A stretch of 64,000 nucleotides of DNA from Spirogloea muscicola. Its lineage: Eukaryota; Streptophyta; Zygnematophyceae; Spirogloeales; Spirogloeaceae. Location: the NCBI GenBank assembly GCA_009602725.1, contig WELB01000037.1:662445-726444 (forward strand). Direction: 5' to 3'. The notes under the pieces were generated by a model, which was not told the origin of the DNA, made no database searches, and saw only the letters and a program-made list of their open reading frames with translations. Below, piece after piece: positions 24,801 through 38,614 of the stretch (positions are counted from its first letter, which is position 1; each line of letters starts with the position of its first letter). Position numbers and translations under genes: made by a program.

Positions 24801-24895
24801 TGAGCTTGCCCAACTGCAACTCCACGGCGAGCAGTGCGCTCCTTCCTGCAAGCCGTGCGCTTCTTGCCGCCGGCCCATGCCAGCGCTCCCGCCAT
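21886..24895 (-). CDS. BCP1: BCP1/BCCIP-family protein, 7 exons
   Basis: Homologue of yeast Bcp1 and human BCCIP, nuclear proteins involved in ribosomal protein uL14 chaperoning/nuclear export and, in animals, BRCA2/p21 interaction. Exons (high to low): 24895-24611, 23770-23549, 23253-23044, 22777-22670, 22506-22432, 22254-22198, 21984-21886. All join in phase, giving 351 residues. Exon 1 is basic then acidic, with a 13-Glu run encoded by a TCC/GAG microsatellite. Exon 2 opens the conserved core (VDIEFHDPAPPDFHGIKALL). Exon 3 has ADILPPLYQGLFDEVGWA. Exon 4 has FFSFEQYLILTRVYKEL. Exon 5 has DFVYIKPEDEIFHK. Exon 6 has LSSWSFTFPVRAEEQAAHH. The last exon ends RLVMVVEACKIPEFHVQLRG, matching the plant C terminus. 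Expected motifs occur in the expected order and the length is normal, so this is a confident call. Confidence 0.95.
24664..24712. repeat. TCC trinucleotide microsatellite in BCP1 exon 1
   Basis: About 16 near-perfect TCC units on the + strand encode the poly-Glu run of BCP1. Likely length-polymorphic. Confidence 0.9.
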
Positions 24896-25659
24896 GGCCG
24901 GCAGCTTTGGCCAACCCCGACGTGGGCGCTTTTGAAGGTGGGCACGGCGAAAGCCTAGGCCGAATGGACTAAGGGTCTATCTTCTGGAGCCCCAGATTTC
25001 ATCCAGCGCCGCCGAGCGTCAAAAGGTCGAGGTCTCAGGGGTTAGGGTGTACAGCTTTGTGAGACCTCCAAGTGAGCATAGTGTCAACGGCGTCGCCTGA
25101 AGCTACTCCTTGGACCTCCCTCCACCTTGTCCTGGAGCCCAGTGTCCACGCCACCCTCCTGCCTCACACTCTGCCTCCCCTGTCGTCTGTGATCAAGGAG
25201 CTTCCAGTCTTCTGCCTCGCTATCTCAGAGCCAAAGTGGTCATCCCCTCGTTGCTGCAGCTCGGTGTGCTGCGGCTGCTTTCTGCTGGCGCTGTTAAACC
25301 TCAGCACTCGCTGTGCACAGCTGGAGCAGGCCACTCGCAGCCCTTCTCTAGCTAGCCCCTCATATTCTATGGGCGAGCTATCTCTCGTCTCTCACTGCTT
25401 GCTCTAGAGGAGCAGCATCTCCTCCTTGCCTTCTCGCCTGTCTCTGCGTCCCCGTCTCTCAGAGGTCTTCTGAAGGATGGCCGATGGCTATGGAAAGGCT
25501 AGCCCAGATGGAGTTGGACAAGGGGCCGGAAAGCGCTGAGACTACACAGCTGCGCAAGTGGCTACTCCAGGAGGGTGCTCAACAGCTCCAGTAGCAGCCG
25601 TGTGGGAGTAGCTTGCAGCCGGTAGCTCGCCTCTCCCTCGCTGTGCGCTTTAGCGCTTT

Positions 25660-25735
25660 CCTTCTCTGCCTGAACAATGGAATGGCTTGAATTGGCCTCG
25701 CTTCAATTTCATGCGCACCGCGCGCCTTCTCTCTT
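25660..25735 (-). repeat. Dispersed repeat family B copy
   Basis: Reverse complement of the unit GGCGCGCGGNGCGCATGAAA ... GAGGCCAATTCAAGCC ... TTGTTCAGGCAGAG. Confidence 0.75.
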
Positions 25736-25799
25736 ACTCCGCCCCCAAAATGTTAGCTCGTGTCCAGTCTCCATGGGGTACTACATTCATCAACCCCTT

Positions 25800-26240
25800 T
25801 CGGAATGCACAAGTGGCTCTCCTAATGTTGGCAAGGGCTGTGAGGATGAAAGTGCTCGCCCTTAAAGAAGAGGGCTGGCAAAGTCAGCCCAAAAAGACTG
25901 GACAACATCCAAAGCCACAACAAGAAAAGATGCCGTAAAAGGACTACAGTACAAAACACAAGACGATGCAGAGAAAAACTCGGATGGATGCTCAGTATCC
26001 ACGTGTGAGCAACAGCATATCAGAATAACTCCAAGCAGGAAAAGTGGCACTCTGTCGAGACCGGGAGGCAGCAGCCACAGCGCGGCCAGCGCGCTCGTGA
26101 AGCGCATGAGCCAAAGAGCGCTGGAGCGAGACCGCCAGCCTCATCCGAAGTACCTGAGCGAGGGAGCCGGCAAGGGCTGTGAAGAGCCAGCCCGAAAAGA
26201 ATGGGCAAAGGTTCGAAGGGGCCAGATGACGGAGGGGCCT
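25800..26240 (+). repeat. Dispersed repeat family C fragments
   Basis: Pieces such as GGCTGGCAAAGTCAGCCCAA (about 25870) and AAGGGCTGTGAAGAGCCAGC, then AAGAATGGGCAAAGGTTCGA (about 26172-26218). Confidence 0.6.
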
Positions 26241-27493
26241 GAAGATGCTGCTTGTCAGAACGGGTGGAGGATGGACCACTCAGTAGCTACGAGCTTCGGA
26301 AACAAAGTCCCGTCCAGTAGTTTGTTCATTCTTATTGTCTGGGCTGGCCTCTCCGACCCACCGCCCTTTCCTGAAAGCGTCTTTCTTCTTCCAGCAGAGG
26401 GCGAAGGCAATGTCTTTTCAGATGGGCTTTGTCTACGTCGGAATTCCACCTGACCTCTGTAAAATCTCATTCTAAGTTGGTCGGTCGCACTCCTCAGACT
26501 CTCTGCATGATCCGATCAGATGACAATCGTACAAGACAGCAACGTATGCTGCGCAACCCATGTGTAAAGTAGTGGGGCTTGAAGTCTCCAGCGCTGATGC
26601 GCTGCAGCATGCTGTTGCTCCCCAGTCCTCCAGTGCCATCATGCACGTACCCCAGTCCCACGTTATATACCACGGCACAGCTATGTTGAATTCCAAGCGA
26701 TTGGCTGGGTCCTCAGTGTGTGCGCGACAGCTCTGTGTGCGGCCAGGTGGGGCTGAGTGCTCGCCGGCTCTGTGTGTAATTAGGCAAGCCTTTGTGTTAC
26801 TCTGAACTCTTTGTGAGCATGTCTGCGTCTGCGTCCACACTTGCGCCACAAGAGGACGGTCCTCCCACATCGAGACAGAAAGTGATGTCTGTGGGACATG
26901 AAGGACAGGTACAAAATGCAGATCGTGAACAGCAGGTTCAGGTTTTTGAACATGGAAGACAAGTGCAGGCAGAGCAAGCGATATTTCACTCAGCAGCCCG
27001 GTAGTCAAAGGCCAGGCAGCTGGGGCCGTCTGCCAAGCTTGCACATCCTTTGACGAGGATAGCGCCTAAGCCATACTAATGAGCCCGGATGTGTTGAGCT
27101 CCAAGATTGGGCAGCACTTGTTTACTTTTATCTGGCATAATGTCCAGCGTGCAAGCTCGCATAGCATGATGCCCGGTACACAAACTACAGCATTCTAAGG
27201 ATCCAGAAGGTACAGACTAAGCACTCCACTGGCGACCTCGGCGCCAAAGTCGCATGCAAGGGCGAGAACGAGAGCGAGCAGACATATGGCTCTGAAGAAA
27301 TGTAGCTAGAGGGCCCTGAGCAGTGCACTGCTCTAGACAAAATCGTTGTGGCGGCATCTGTGGCCGCAGCTACAGAGGGGATCATATGGACGGAGAGAGG
27401 TAAAGGAGGTGAAAAATCTGCGCTAGGCAGCCACTGTGCAAGATTGCTGGTGGCCTCCATTCTGGCACTCCAGGTGACCGTGTCGAGCCAAAA

Positions 27494-27498
27494 TTACA
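27494..27498 (-). terminator. Candidate poly(A) signal TGTAA of the oxidoreductase gene
   Basis: TGTAA on the minus strand, about 26 bases after the stop at 27524. TGTAA is the usual chlorophyte polyadenylation signal. Confidence 0.5.
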
Positions 27499-27523
27499 GG
27501 CCAGCATCTGTCCTTTCATAGCC

Positions 27524-29491
<1,968 letters not shown>

Positions 29492-29499
29492 CGCCGCGC

Positions 29500-29527
29500 C
29501 CGCCATTGCCATCGCCATCGCCGCCAC

Positions 29528-29558
<31 letters not shown>

Positions 29559-30968
29559 GCCGCCGGGTGGGGTTTTGGCGGCGGAGGAGGAGGCCCTATC
29601 CGAACGCGATCTCTGCCTAAATTGGGAGCCAACCCCGGTGTGGGGTGCGACATTCACCCACCGAATTGATTTGGCCCCTCTCCGGCAACCCTGGTCACGG
29701 ATCACGGGCAGCCCTCTGATTAACGACCGGCAGAACAGTAAACCGTGTGTCGGCGCAGCAAGTCTGCGCCATGTGGCCGGCTGGGTAAACCTTCAAGCAC
29801 TCGGACTCATTTTTGTGGCTGGCTCCACCTTCAGCCCACTGTACACACCTCTCGTTCATTTTTTTCCGGGCTGGCTTTCCATATAGCCCTCGCTCACTTC
29901 TGGAAGAGCTTACACTGTCAGATTACTCCTACTAGTGTGCTGACATTCAACTCAACTCGTGCTCGAGGAGAATTCAGCTCCAGTTATCTCACTTGTTTTG
30001 CAAACTTGCGTCAAAACACCTTAGCAATGAAGCCTCGGTTGCTTGCCTGTGGCTTCATTGACCCATGCTGCAGTCAGTCGCACCTGCATGATCAGGGCTC
30101 ACAGCAGCCACATCTCTGGTGCTGTACGAGTTACTTGTCATATTTCGCATGAACTCTGAAACGTTGTCGTATCTTCTGCTCATATTTGTGGCGAGCAAGG
30201 CAAAGCTTGTGCTCAAGTCAGATTGGCGAGCTTTCATGAGAGAAGGCGCGCGGTGCGCATGAAATCAAAAGGGAGGCCAATGCTAGCCTTACAAATTTCC
30301 TGTTAAATGGGTGAGCTGAGGAGGTTGACCTGTCCATTGCTCATAGTGTGCCAATGCTAACCAGCTGTGCGATAAGGTGCCCACCCAAGTAGTGAGAGAT
30401 AAGTGCAGAACTTGAGCTTAGTGCCAATTGGTGTGCAACTTCAGAAAAGCCAAAGCACCAAAGCCTCATGTTGGTGTTGATGACTCTTAGATGCTGACCT
30501 GCGATCCTCAATGTGGTGACCATGATACCTCTTGACTGTTGACCAGTGCTTCTCAAACTTGCTTAAGTATGGCCCAGCGTATGCACCATATGAGAGAGGA
30601 AGACTGCCTATACTCGGCATTTAGAAGAACATAGGAAACCAGAGGCATTGACGACCACAAGTAAGAAGACAACCTATCAGCGGACTGCCAGCAGTACAGA
30701 GCAGGGAGAAAAAGGCAATGTTGCTATACAAGAGCTGTAGGGTCAAATAACTCCAAATGTCAGCGAACGACTTCCCAACTTGCAGCAAGGCTGCAAGAAA
30801 TGTATGGGTTTCGATTTGCAGCAAGTAAAGAACAAGCACACGGTCTCCTCCAAAACATTGTGCTTTGAAAGTGCTTCCATATCAAGCCTGGCTGTCTGGC
30901 ACTGAAGTTGTCTCAAATGCTCATGTCCTGCAATCCACAGCCGAACACTAGGCCAAGCCTGGTGGTCT
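29500..30968. other. Spacer between oxidoreductase 5' end and RING gene 3' end
   Basis: Contains GCC-rich promoter DNA (29492-29570), a family C fragment (about 29850-29900) and a family B repeat (30241-30300). No gene is supported. Confidence 0.5.
30241..30300 (+). repeat. Dispersed repeat family B, 5' fragment
   Basis: AAGGCGCGCGGTGCGCATGA, then AAAGGGAGGCCAATGC. Confidence 0.7.
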
Positions 30969-33237
30969 TCAGTCAACGTCCTCATGCCGGCTGTCCGGAT
31001 GCCACCTTGCATCCCAAGGCTGCCGAGGGGCTGACGTGCCTGCATCGCCGTCGACCTGCGATGAGTGGGCCCGCCGGCGCACAGTGCCAAGGTACATGGG
31101 CGGCCGGCCTGCTGACCCTGATCCAGCGGATGGCCCTGATCCTGCAGGGGGCATGTTTACTTGCCCCCACTGCTGCCACCTCTGCACATGATATGGCAAA
31201 GCCCCGCTGCTGCCACTGTTTTGGCTGCTGCCATTGCCGCTGCCGCTGCTTTGGCTGCCCTGTGGCGCTAAGCGCTGGCTCAAATCGTCCTGTGCATGAT
31301 GCAGTGGCTGGTGGTACATCTGAGCTGCCAGGAAGCTGGACGGGTCAGACCCCTCCTGGTGGTAAGGATGCGGCTCCACACGGGGAACTCCATCGTTGTG
31401 CGGCTGGGAGAGCTGCTGCTGTTGCTGGGACGCCAACAACTGGTTGGCTTGGTGGAAGGGTTGCCGTGATGGTGGTGGCGGTGGTGGCGGCAAAGGCGGC
31501 GGCGGTGGTGCTGCTGGCCGCGGCGATGATCGGAACCAACTGAAAGGGAACCCTCGGCTGTTGGACGGCGGTGCCGCTCCAGCGCCTGCGGCTGCCAGCC
31601 CCTCCATGCTTTCCCTGCCCACCTCACGAATGTGACCTTGGCTGTTGCCGTTGTTGCCGTCGCCCATATCCTGACCTTGTTGCTGCTGCTGTTGCTGCTG
31701 CTGCTGTTGCCAAGGCATCTGCCAGGCACCAAACCACGGCGCCTGCCTAGGGCGCCCATCGCCACCCTGCCCGGACCGGGTGCCGGCACCATCACCGCTG
31801 CGTGTGCGCTCATAATCGGGATCATCTGTTGGCAGCTCATGACGGCATACGGGGCAGGAATTGTGCTGCTCCAACCACGGCAGAATGCAGTCTGGGTGGT
31901 ACATGTGCCTGCACAAAGTTGACCATGCGTTTTGCAAGTTATAGGCGCGCCAACTGAATTAGTCAAACACATAGATTACACACTTGTACGATTTGATACT
32001 TGAAATATCTGTAGGCCACGTGCTGGGAAAAGAGGCTGGAACTGACTTGCAGGGCATCTGCCGCACTGCAGTGCCAAGCTCAAACTCGTCCTTGCATACG
32101 GCGCACTGGCTTGCATCTGTTCCCACATGCTCTGGGCCTATTATGATCACTGGCATCGCCTCCACAGCGGACTTAGATGCTGGCGGCGGCCCGTGCCTGC
32201 ACATAGAGGTGCAGAGCAGACCAATGGCTTTTGTATTCAGCATCCAAACATCACTGGCGTCAGTGCTGCTATTACAACTCATTCGCATTCTGAGCTGCAA
32301 CCTGTGAACGCTCGGTGCCTGATTGCACACACATCTGCGCTTACCTATTCTGATCCTGCTCAGCCAGCTGTTGCAGGAACTGCTCCCAGTTTGGGCCCTG
32401 GAAGTAATCACCATGAGGGAAACCTACACGCTGCGGACCTCCACCGAGGCCGTTGTCAACGAATATCTCCACGTTGCCGCCGAACAAGCCTTGCTGCACA
32501 CGCACGTCGCCGACAGCCACACAGTAGCAGGCAGTTAGGACTCGCTGGCAACACACAAAGGCCTTCGTTGGGAGGAACCCCGCTCGATTGCTGATGTATG
32601 TTGCAGAAGTTGCTGTGGGGCACCATACGGTAGCTGTCGGCAACATGTGACGGGCATGGCTGCTGCTTCTAAGTGCTACTTTAATAGAAATTTTCAAATC
32701 ATAAAATCATTCACAAAAACGAGCCAGATTTGGGCGCACCAACAAGGCGCTGTCCAACTGCACGACCTCGCCGCCACCAGGCGCCTGCCCGCGATGGCCG
32801 CCGCCGCCGCCGATGTGGATCCTGAAGCCCATGGTGCCACCTTGCGGCATGCCGGTGCCGGCAGCGCCACGCCCGTGGGGCCCGTTCTGCAGCACCTGCG
32901 AGATGGCCGCCATAGCCGAAAGCGAGTCGCGGAACACGTTCGCGACCTGCGCCTGCTGGCCATCGCCGCTGCCGCCGCCGCCACGGCTGCCACCGCCAGC
33001 GGCGGTGCGCTGCAGGAGGTCGAGGAATGACGTGTCGACGCCGGTGCCGCCGCCGTCGCCTCCGCCTCCGTCGGCAGGCCACATCTCAGCAGGCAGAATG
33101 GCCAGGCGAGGATCATCCTCGATCTCCTCGATGAAGCCGCCATGGCAGCGCGGGCACACGAGCTCCTCAGCGCCCGCCGCGCCGGCGGCCTCCGGCTGCA
33201 TGTGCGCCTTGCACTGGTGGCACCAGAACCGCGCCAT
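30969..33237 (-). CDS. RING-H2 E3 ubiquitin ligase, RNF115/RNF126 (BCA2, RDUF) type
   Basis: Likely cytosolic E3 ubiquitin ligase. Exons (high to low) 33237-32715, 32489-32345, 32196-32047, 31908-30969; phases agree, giving 585 residues. The N terminus holds the zinc ribbon typical of this group (FWCHQC, then [15 protein letters not shown]). A Gly-rich linker and [20 protein letters not shown] follow, the conserved segment before the RING. The RING-H2 is split over exons 3 and 4: [42 protein letters not shown]. All eight zinc ligands are present in C-C-C-H-H-C-C-C order. The C-terminal tail is long, Gln/Ser/Pro-rich and probably disordered, with a CAG-encoded poly-Gln run near 31690. Its 5' end faces the LUC7 gene across an 830-base divergent promoter. 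Confidence 0.93.
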
Positions 33238-34066
33238 GGCCGCCGGCGCGCCGGCACGGCGCCCGTCCGCCAGCGCCGGCTAGCGAGCGGCGAGCCCTCC
33301 ACGCAGAATCGCCGCCCGGTCCCNGCTGAGCAGGAGCCCTCCGGCTGGCACTCCTGCTCAAAGGCGGCAACGGCGGCGGCGGCGGCGGCGGCGGCGGTCC
33401 GCGTGGCGGGGGGCGCGGCGTGACGGACTCGTGGAGGAAAGATGGAGAGGAGGGGGGGGAAGAGTTCATTCATGCACAAGGCTGGCGTCAGGAGGGGAGG
33501 CGGGCAGTAAGCCATTGGGGGCCGCGGGGGGAGGGAGAGCGGGGAGGAGGGAAGCGCGCCTGGCGGGGTCAGCATCGTCGCCAGATTGGGGGCGGGGGCA
33601 GCAACGGAATTCCATTGAGCTGATTGAAAGCAGTTTATGGTTCCACTTACGACAGACGCGGCGCCGGTTGACGACGGGGGCGCAGTGGCTTCCGGACGCT
33701 GCCGCCGTCAAAACCCCCGCTCCGCGAAGCCCGTCGGACGGGGGAAGCGCCGCCGGCTAACCGCCGCCATTACCGGCGGGTATGCGTAGACGCAAGTCCA
33801 TTGAGTTCCGGGCGCGGCCTTGCGGGCGACACCTGGTCCGACCAGAAGCCCCACCCCCCCGGACAGGAAGCTTCCGTTAACGCGCCTGACGACGGCGCCG
33901 CGACGTCGGGCCGCCGTCCCGTTGCGTCTAGAAATCCTTCCGTCGAGGGAATCGCTGGCGCCGGTGCTCGTTCCCGCCCCGGCGAGCTATGCCGGCCCGC
34001 CGCTGAGCACCCGCAGCGGCGGCCGCGGCGGCGGCGGGCGGCGGCGGCGGCGCGCGAGCCGGAGCC
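33238..34066. other. Divergent promoter of the RING ligase and LUC7 genes
   Basis: GC-rich spacer shared by two head-to-head genes. A single N lies at 33324 beside GCN repeats (33366-33400). I see no clear TATA box, which is common for housekeeping promoters. Confidence 0.5.
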
Positions 34067-37000
34067 ATGGACGCCTTCCGCAAGCAGTTGGATGCGCTGA
34101 TGGGGGCGAACCGCAACGGCGACGTGGCGGAGGTGAATCGCAACTACTGGGACCGCGACGTCTGCCGCCACTTCCTCTGCCGCCTCTGCCCGCACGACCT
34201 CTTCAACCTGACGGTGAGGCGGCGGCCCCGCCTTGCTTCATGCCGTTCCTCGCGCCGCCGTTGCTAACGAGCTGGAGAGTGGCAGCTTCCATCTAGGCCT
34301 GCTGCAGAGTTTGCTGTGCACCTGCTGAGGCCACTCCTCGTCAGGCCTCTGGACGGGTCACCTCTAGACGTGGTCGCATTGACTCGTCTACTTTCCATGC
34401 GACTGCAGAAGATGGACATGGGGGTCTGCCCGAAGGTCCACTCTCTGGAGCTTCGGAAGGAGTAAGAACCGCGTTCATTTATTGTCAGCTTGAGTAGTCC
34501 CTTATCTGGCCCGTCGCTGGCGGAACTGCACCCGGATTTAAATTTAGTGCATTTTCAGCTTCCTTAATCTCAGCAAGGCTTGGGAAGAGCAGGGGCATCA
34601 GTGTCAGGAAGATATTATTGGGTAGCTCAGAGGGTGCCTCAACTTGATGGCGCCCACTGGCTGTGCAGCTACGAGGCCGCGAGGGCCAAGGGCAAGGACA
34701 ACTACGAGCGGGAGCTGGAGGACACTTTGGAGAAGCACATCCTGGTCTGCTCACTGCTGACCTAACCCTGACAAGCTCATTTGCTCGCTGCCGGAGTTCC
34801 AGCCTCGGACTCTTCTCTGTTGCGTCCTTCAGTCAGAACCCTACGTGGTCCATTTCTGCAGGAGTGTGATAGGAAGATCGCCCGGGCTCTCAAGCGCCTC
34901 GAGGACGACGACGCAAACGCAGCCACTGCCATTGCTGTTTCGGAAGTCACCAAGGTCCGAGGTTTGAGCTTTTGGTGCTGGGAGACCTGTGAGGCCAAGC
35001 TTCTGATGTCAGGGGACTGCTGACATGGCTTGCATTTATTGAATGAAGCGGAGACAGTAGGTCTTGGACTTTGAGTACTGGGCCACCATTCCCTTTGGGG
35101 GGAACCTGCCACTGTGCAATGTGAATGAGGGAAGATGTCAGTAGTGGTTTTGGGCGTGGGTTGATGAGGCTGATGAAGCCATTTGGTGTCCTGTGACCAG
35201 TCAGCAGAGTCCTACGAGATCACAAAACTGATCAACGAGAAACTTATGGAAGCCGAAGAGCTTGGTGAGGAGTAAATAAGAAGCTGACTTGCCAGAAGTC
35301 ATACAAATTGCAATCATTCTCCCACTTCTTGATCTGATGTTCCAGAAGTCATGCTACTTAAGCAGCGTTTCTCCTTCGCACCTGAAATATGCGTCTTGCA
35401 TGTCCATCGAGGACATGCAACAAGACTTGGAACATTGTGCATGTAGTTTGAAGCTTAGATGTCAATGGGAACAACAGCAGCACCACTGTAGCACCAACAT
35501 GTGCATGTGCTGATTAGACAGTCTTCAACCTACTTCTTATCCTCAAACTGCAGACCTCCAAGGAAGAACAGATGATAAGATACGGGCAATGGATGCTGTT
35601 GAGGAGCTGCGACAAAAGCGCGCAGATAAGCAGGTTAATGGTCCGCTTAAGTACAGCATAGAGCTGCAGTCTTAGGCAGGCACCATGTGATCTAAGGTGG
35701 ACAATGCAGCAGGTGCTCTTTTTACTTGGATATGCAGCACTTGTTTCTCTGTGAATTGCTGATTTGCTACCATGCTTTGTTTTTCTGCTGGCCATGGCAG
35801 GCCATGCTGCTGTTGCACGCCTTCAATCAAGATCGTGCAGGCATGGGCACAGCTGGGCTGACCCTGGGGGGAGGACATGCTCCCAACCTCATGCCCCTCC
35901 CCCTTCCAGCAGCAGCAGCTCCTCCTTTGGCTCCACTTGCAGCAGGCCCCCCAGATGCCCGCACGCAGGAGATGATTGACGAGAAGCTGAAGAAAGCGGA
36001 GGAGCTAGGTGCGCAGCTACTGGCACTTAGCACTGTTTATGATAGAGTTGGAACTGCCCACATGTCCAAGCTGACACTGCTTTGCACAGGTCTATTGGCG
36101 TGTCAACTTCCTGAGACAAGCACAGTTCAGGACTTTGCCACGTGCAAATGCATTGCTGGTGTGCAATTGTGTTGTATGGCATTGCTGGAACATGCTTGAA
36201 GACATGAGCACAAGGGTGGGGCTTATCTTGGAGCAGGGGAGGAAGGCATGGTTGATGAGGCACAGCGGCTGCTTGAGGAAGCAGAAGCGCTTAAGAAGGT
36301 GAGAAGTGCTTGGAGACCTTGGTCAGTAAAGCAGGCCTTTATTAAGTATCAAGCCATGCACTCGTAGCCATGCCACGCAAGCCATGCCACTCGTGGTGCG
36401 CTTTGGTCACAGATGCACTTGGGTCACACAATTGAGCCTGAATTCTATGCTACACTGATGTTTACCTTATCAACTACCTGAATTTCGATTGTGGCAGCTT
36501 GGAGCAAGAGTGGAGCCTCCACCAGATGCCAACAAGGCTCTCCTCTTAGACCCTCGCATCCAGATTGTAAGCATGGTCAGCTTTTGCTCCAGACCACTCA
36601 TGTGCCTGCAAGATTTGTCAGCACAGCACCATTCAGCAAGTACGCCTCTACTAGCAGCACACTGTATTCTGGTTGGAGGCAGGCTTGACAGCGGTCTTGG
36701 GTTGGGTCTTGAGCAACTTCTGACATGGAGTAACGCTCCAAGCATGTAAACAGACGGATCAGAAGCTCCGTGTATGTGACATCTGTGGTGCTTTTTTGAG
36801 CATATACGACAAGTGAGCCTGCTCTGTCATCTATCCTCTAGATAATGCAGTGGCAGTCACATGGGGGGATCGTCCGGACCTTTTGAGGCTTATGAGGCAT
36901 AGCCATGAAGCTTTCGTTCTACTTGTGAGTGCTTCATGATGTACGCGTGTGCGATTGACTGTGCAAACAATTGTTGGATTGCAGTGATAGGCGACTAGCT

Positions 37001-38162
37001 GACCATTTTGGTGGCAAGCTACACCTTGGATACATGTCCATTCGCGAGAAGTTGCGCGAGATTAGGGTAAGCATGCTTGACAATATCTACAAGCAGAGGG
37101 GAAAGCAGGGGGTGGCAGTAATGACTTAAGGAGATAGTATGAGATCACCGTAGAGGCTGCCTGCTTGTTAACAAGCAGCATCTTGTAAGGGATGATTCCT
37201 TTCGGTCTGCGCATGGACCAGTATAAGCCCTAAGGGAGTTGCTTGGCTGCGTTCAGGAGGCACGCAAGCTGCCTCGCGTCATGGAGCCCCTTCCAAAACC
37301 TGTCCCAGATGGAAGGTCGGTATTAAGCATCTGAAAGTTGCTCCAGCTCTGGGTCTTCGCCTTGGCATCTGTTGCGTACAAACGCATCTCGTACGCAACA
37401 CAACATGTGTGCCACATTTGTGTATAGCCTATCTGATGCAAATGCTAACCTTTGTCGGAAGCTTGACGGTGCAAGCACATGTGCATGTGTTGCTTCAACA
37501 GACCCAAGGAAAGTGAGAAGGTGCAAGTTGAAGAAGGTGAGAAGGAGAAGGAACAAGAGAAGGAGAAGGAACGAGAAAGAGATGATGCACGAGAGAAGGA
37601 GAAGGAGCTTGCAAGGCGTGACAAGGACAAGGAAAAGGAGCGCGAGAGAGAAAGAGACAGAGACAGAGACCGGGAGAGAGACAGAGACAGAGACCGGGAT
37701 AGGGGCAGAGAGAGGGACCGGGACAGAGACCGAGACTACGACCGTGACAGGGACAGGAATCGCAGCGGTCGTGACAGAGAGCGGGAGAGAGAGAGGGGAC
37801 GGGAACGGGATCATGATCAAAACCGCAAGCGGTAAGGAGGCCTACTCGTCACATATTGTCCAACTCTGCACTGCTATGCACAAACAGGTGTACCAGTCAC
37901 ACACTGTCACTGTTGGCTTGTGGCATGCTGTTGTTGGATATGTAACAAGAGCTCAACCACTAGCACATGAAATGGGACAGGTCCCATTCGCAGGAGCAAG
38001 CGAGGGATGGCGAGCACGATCGCAGGTAAGCTTCACTGTTCCAACAAATTCAATGCTTTCACGGTTCATGCAAGCGCAGCCTCCTAGGATGCTGAGTTAC
38101 TGAACTGTTCATGTGTTCTCAGAGATAGGAGTGACGACCGGCGCAGGAGGGATCGCTACTGA
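34067..38162 (+). CDS. LUC7: LUC7-like U1 snRNP-associated protein, 14 exons
   Basis: Nuclear splicing factor that stabilises U1 snRNP at 5' splice sites. Exons: 34067-34213, 34409-34461, 34669-34744, 34862-34954, 35201-35264, 35554-35633, 35801-36008, 36237-36298, 36498-36566, 36754-36812, 36985-37066, 37257-37315, 37502-37831, 38123-38162; every junction keeps phase. The N terminus is MDAFRKQLDALMGANRNG, and zinc finger 1 runs from DVCRHFLCRLCPHDLF to KMDMGVCPKVHSLEL (C-H type). A helical coiled region follows (ARAKGKDNYERELEDTLEKH, CDRKIARALKRLEDDD). Zinc finger 2 is LRVCDICGAFLSIYD, then DRRLADHFGGKLHLGYMSIR. The C-terminal tail is made of RD/RE/KE dipeptide repeats (37530-37820), as expected for an SR-like domain, ending DRRRRDRY. 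Exon 13 can splice directly to the last exon in frame. Confidence 0.95.
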
Positions 38163-38614
38163 CTTTCAGAGAGTGGGTCAAGCAGAGTGGCTTGCAGTCG
38201 TCTCTTGCGTCGGCTCTCTGGGAGCAGTGTCATGCTTGAGGGTATCGGAAGCTAGGCAGTAGACATGCTCATCGGTGATGCCTGGGTCCTCGATCAGTTG
38301 GGTCTTGTACTCCCTGACCACCATTGCTTTTTACCATGTTACACAAGCTACATGTCTCTGATGTGGCCTGCTATGCAAGTTGTCGTTGAATCACACAGTT
38401 ACAGCACTGTGGAGCACTTAATTAGAGGGGAGATTGACACTTGTTGTCTACTTCATTGCAACTTTGCCACATGATGACTGACCTGACATTTAATGTAGAG
38501 CCCTGAAGTGCTTGACGCCTTTTCAGGCTTGCAAATCTTGAGTATTCTCTCGTACATAGTCTCTCTGAGTGTGCATGGCATGCCCTCGGCATGTAAGGAG
38601 CTTGGTTTTGCAGC
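38163..38614. other. Convergent spacer between LUC7 and polyamine oxidase
   Basis: Holds the two 3' UTRs. No further feature is seen. A TGTAA occurs at about 38592 but is over 400 bases from the LUC7 stop. Confidence 0.5.

Larger units (their letters stand above)
24896..27493. other. Spacer upstream of BCP1 with dispersed-repeat fragments
   Basis: Contains the BCP1 promoter, one family B repeat (25660-25735) and family C fragments (about 25800-25900 and 26155-26240). The many open frames here, such as 26472-27044 (-), have no recognisable domain or splice structure and are not called. Confidence 0.55.

Noticed and set aside
26472-27044. 190-codon minus-strand open frame
   Set aside because: No domain, no splice context, composition like the spacer around it.
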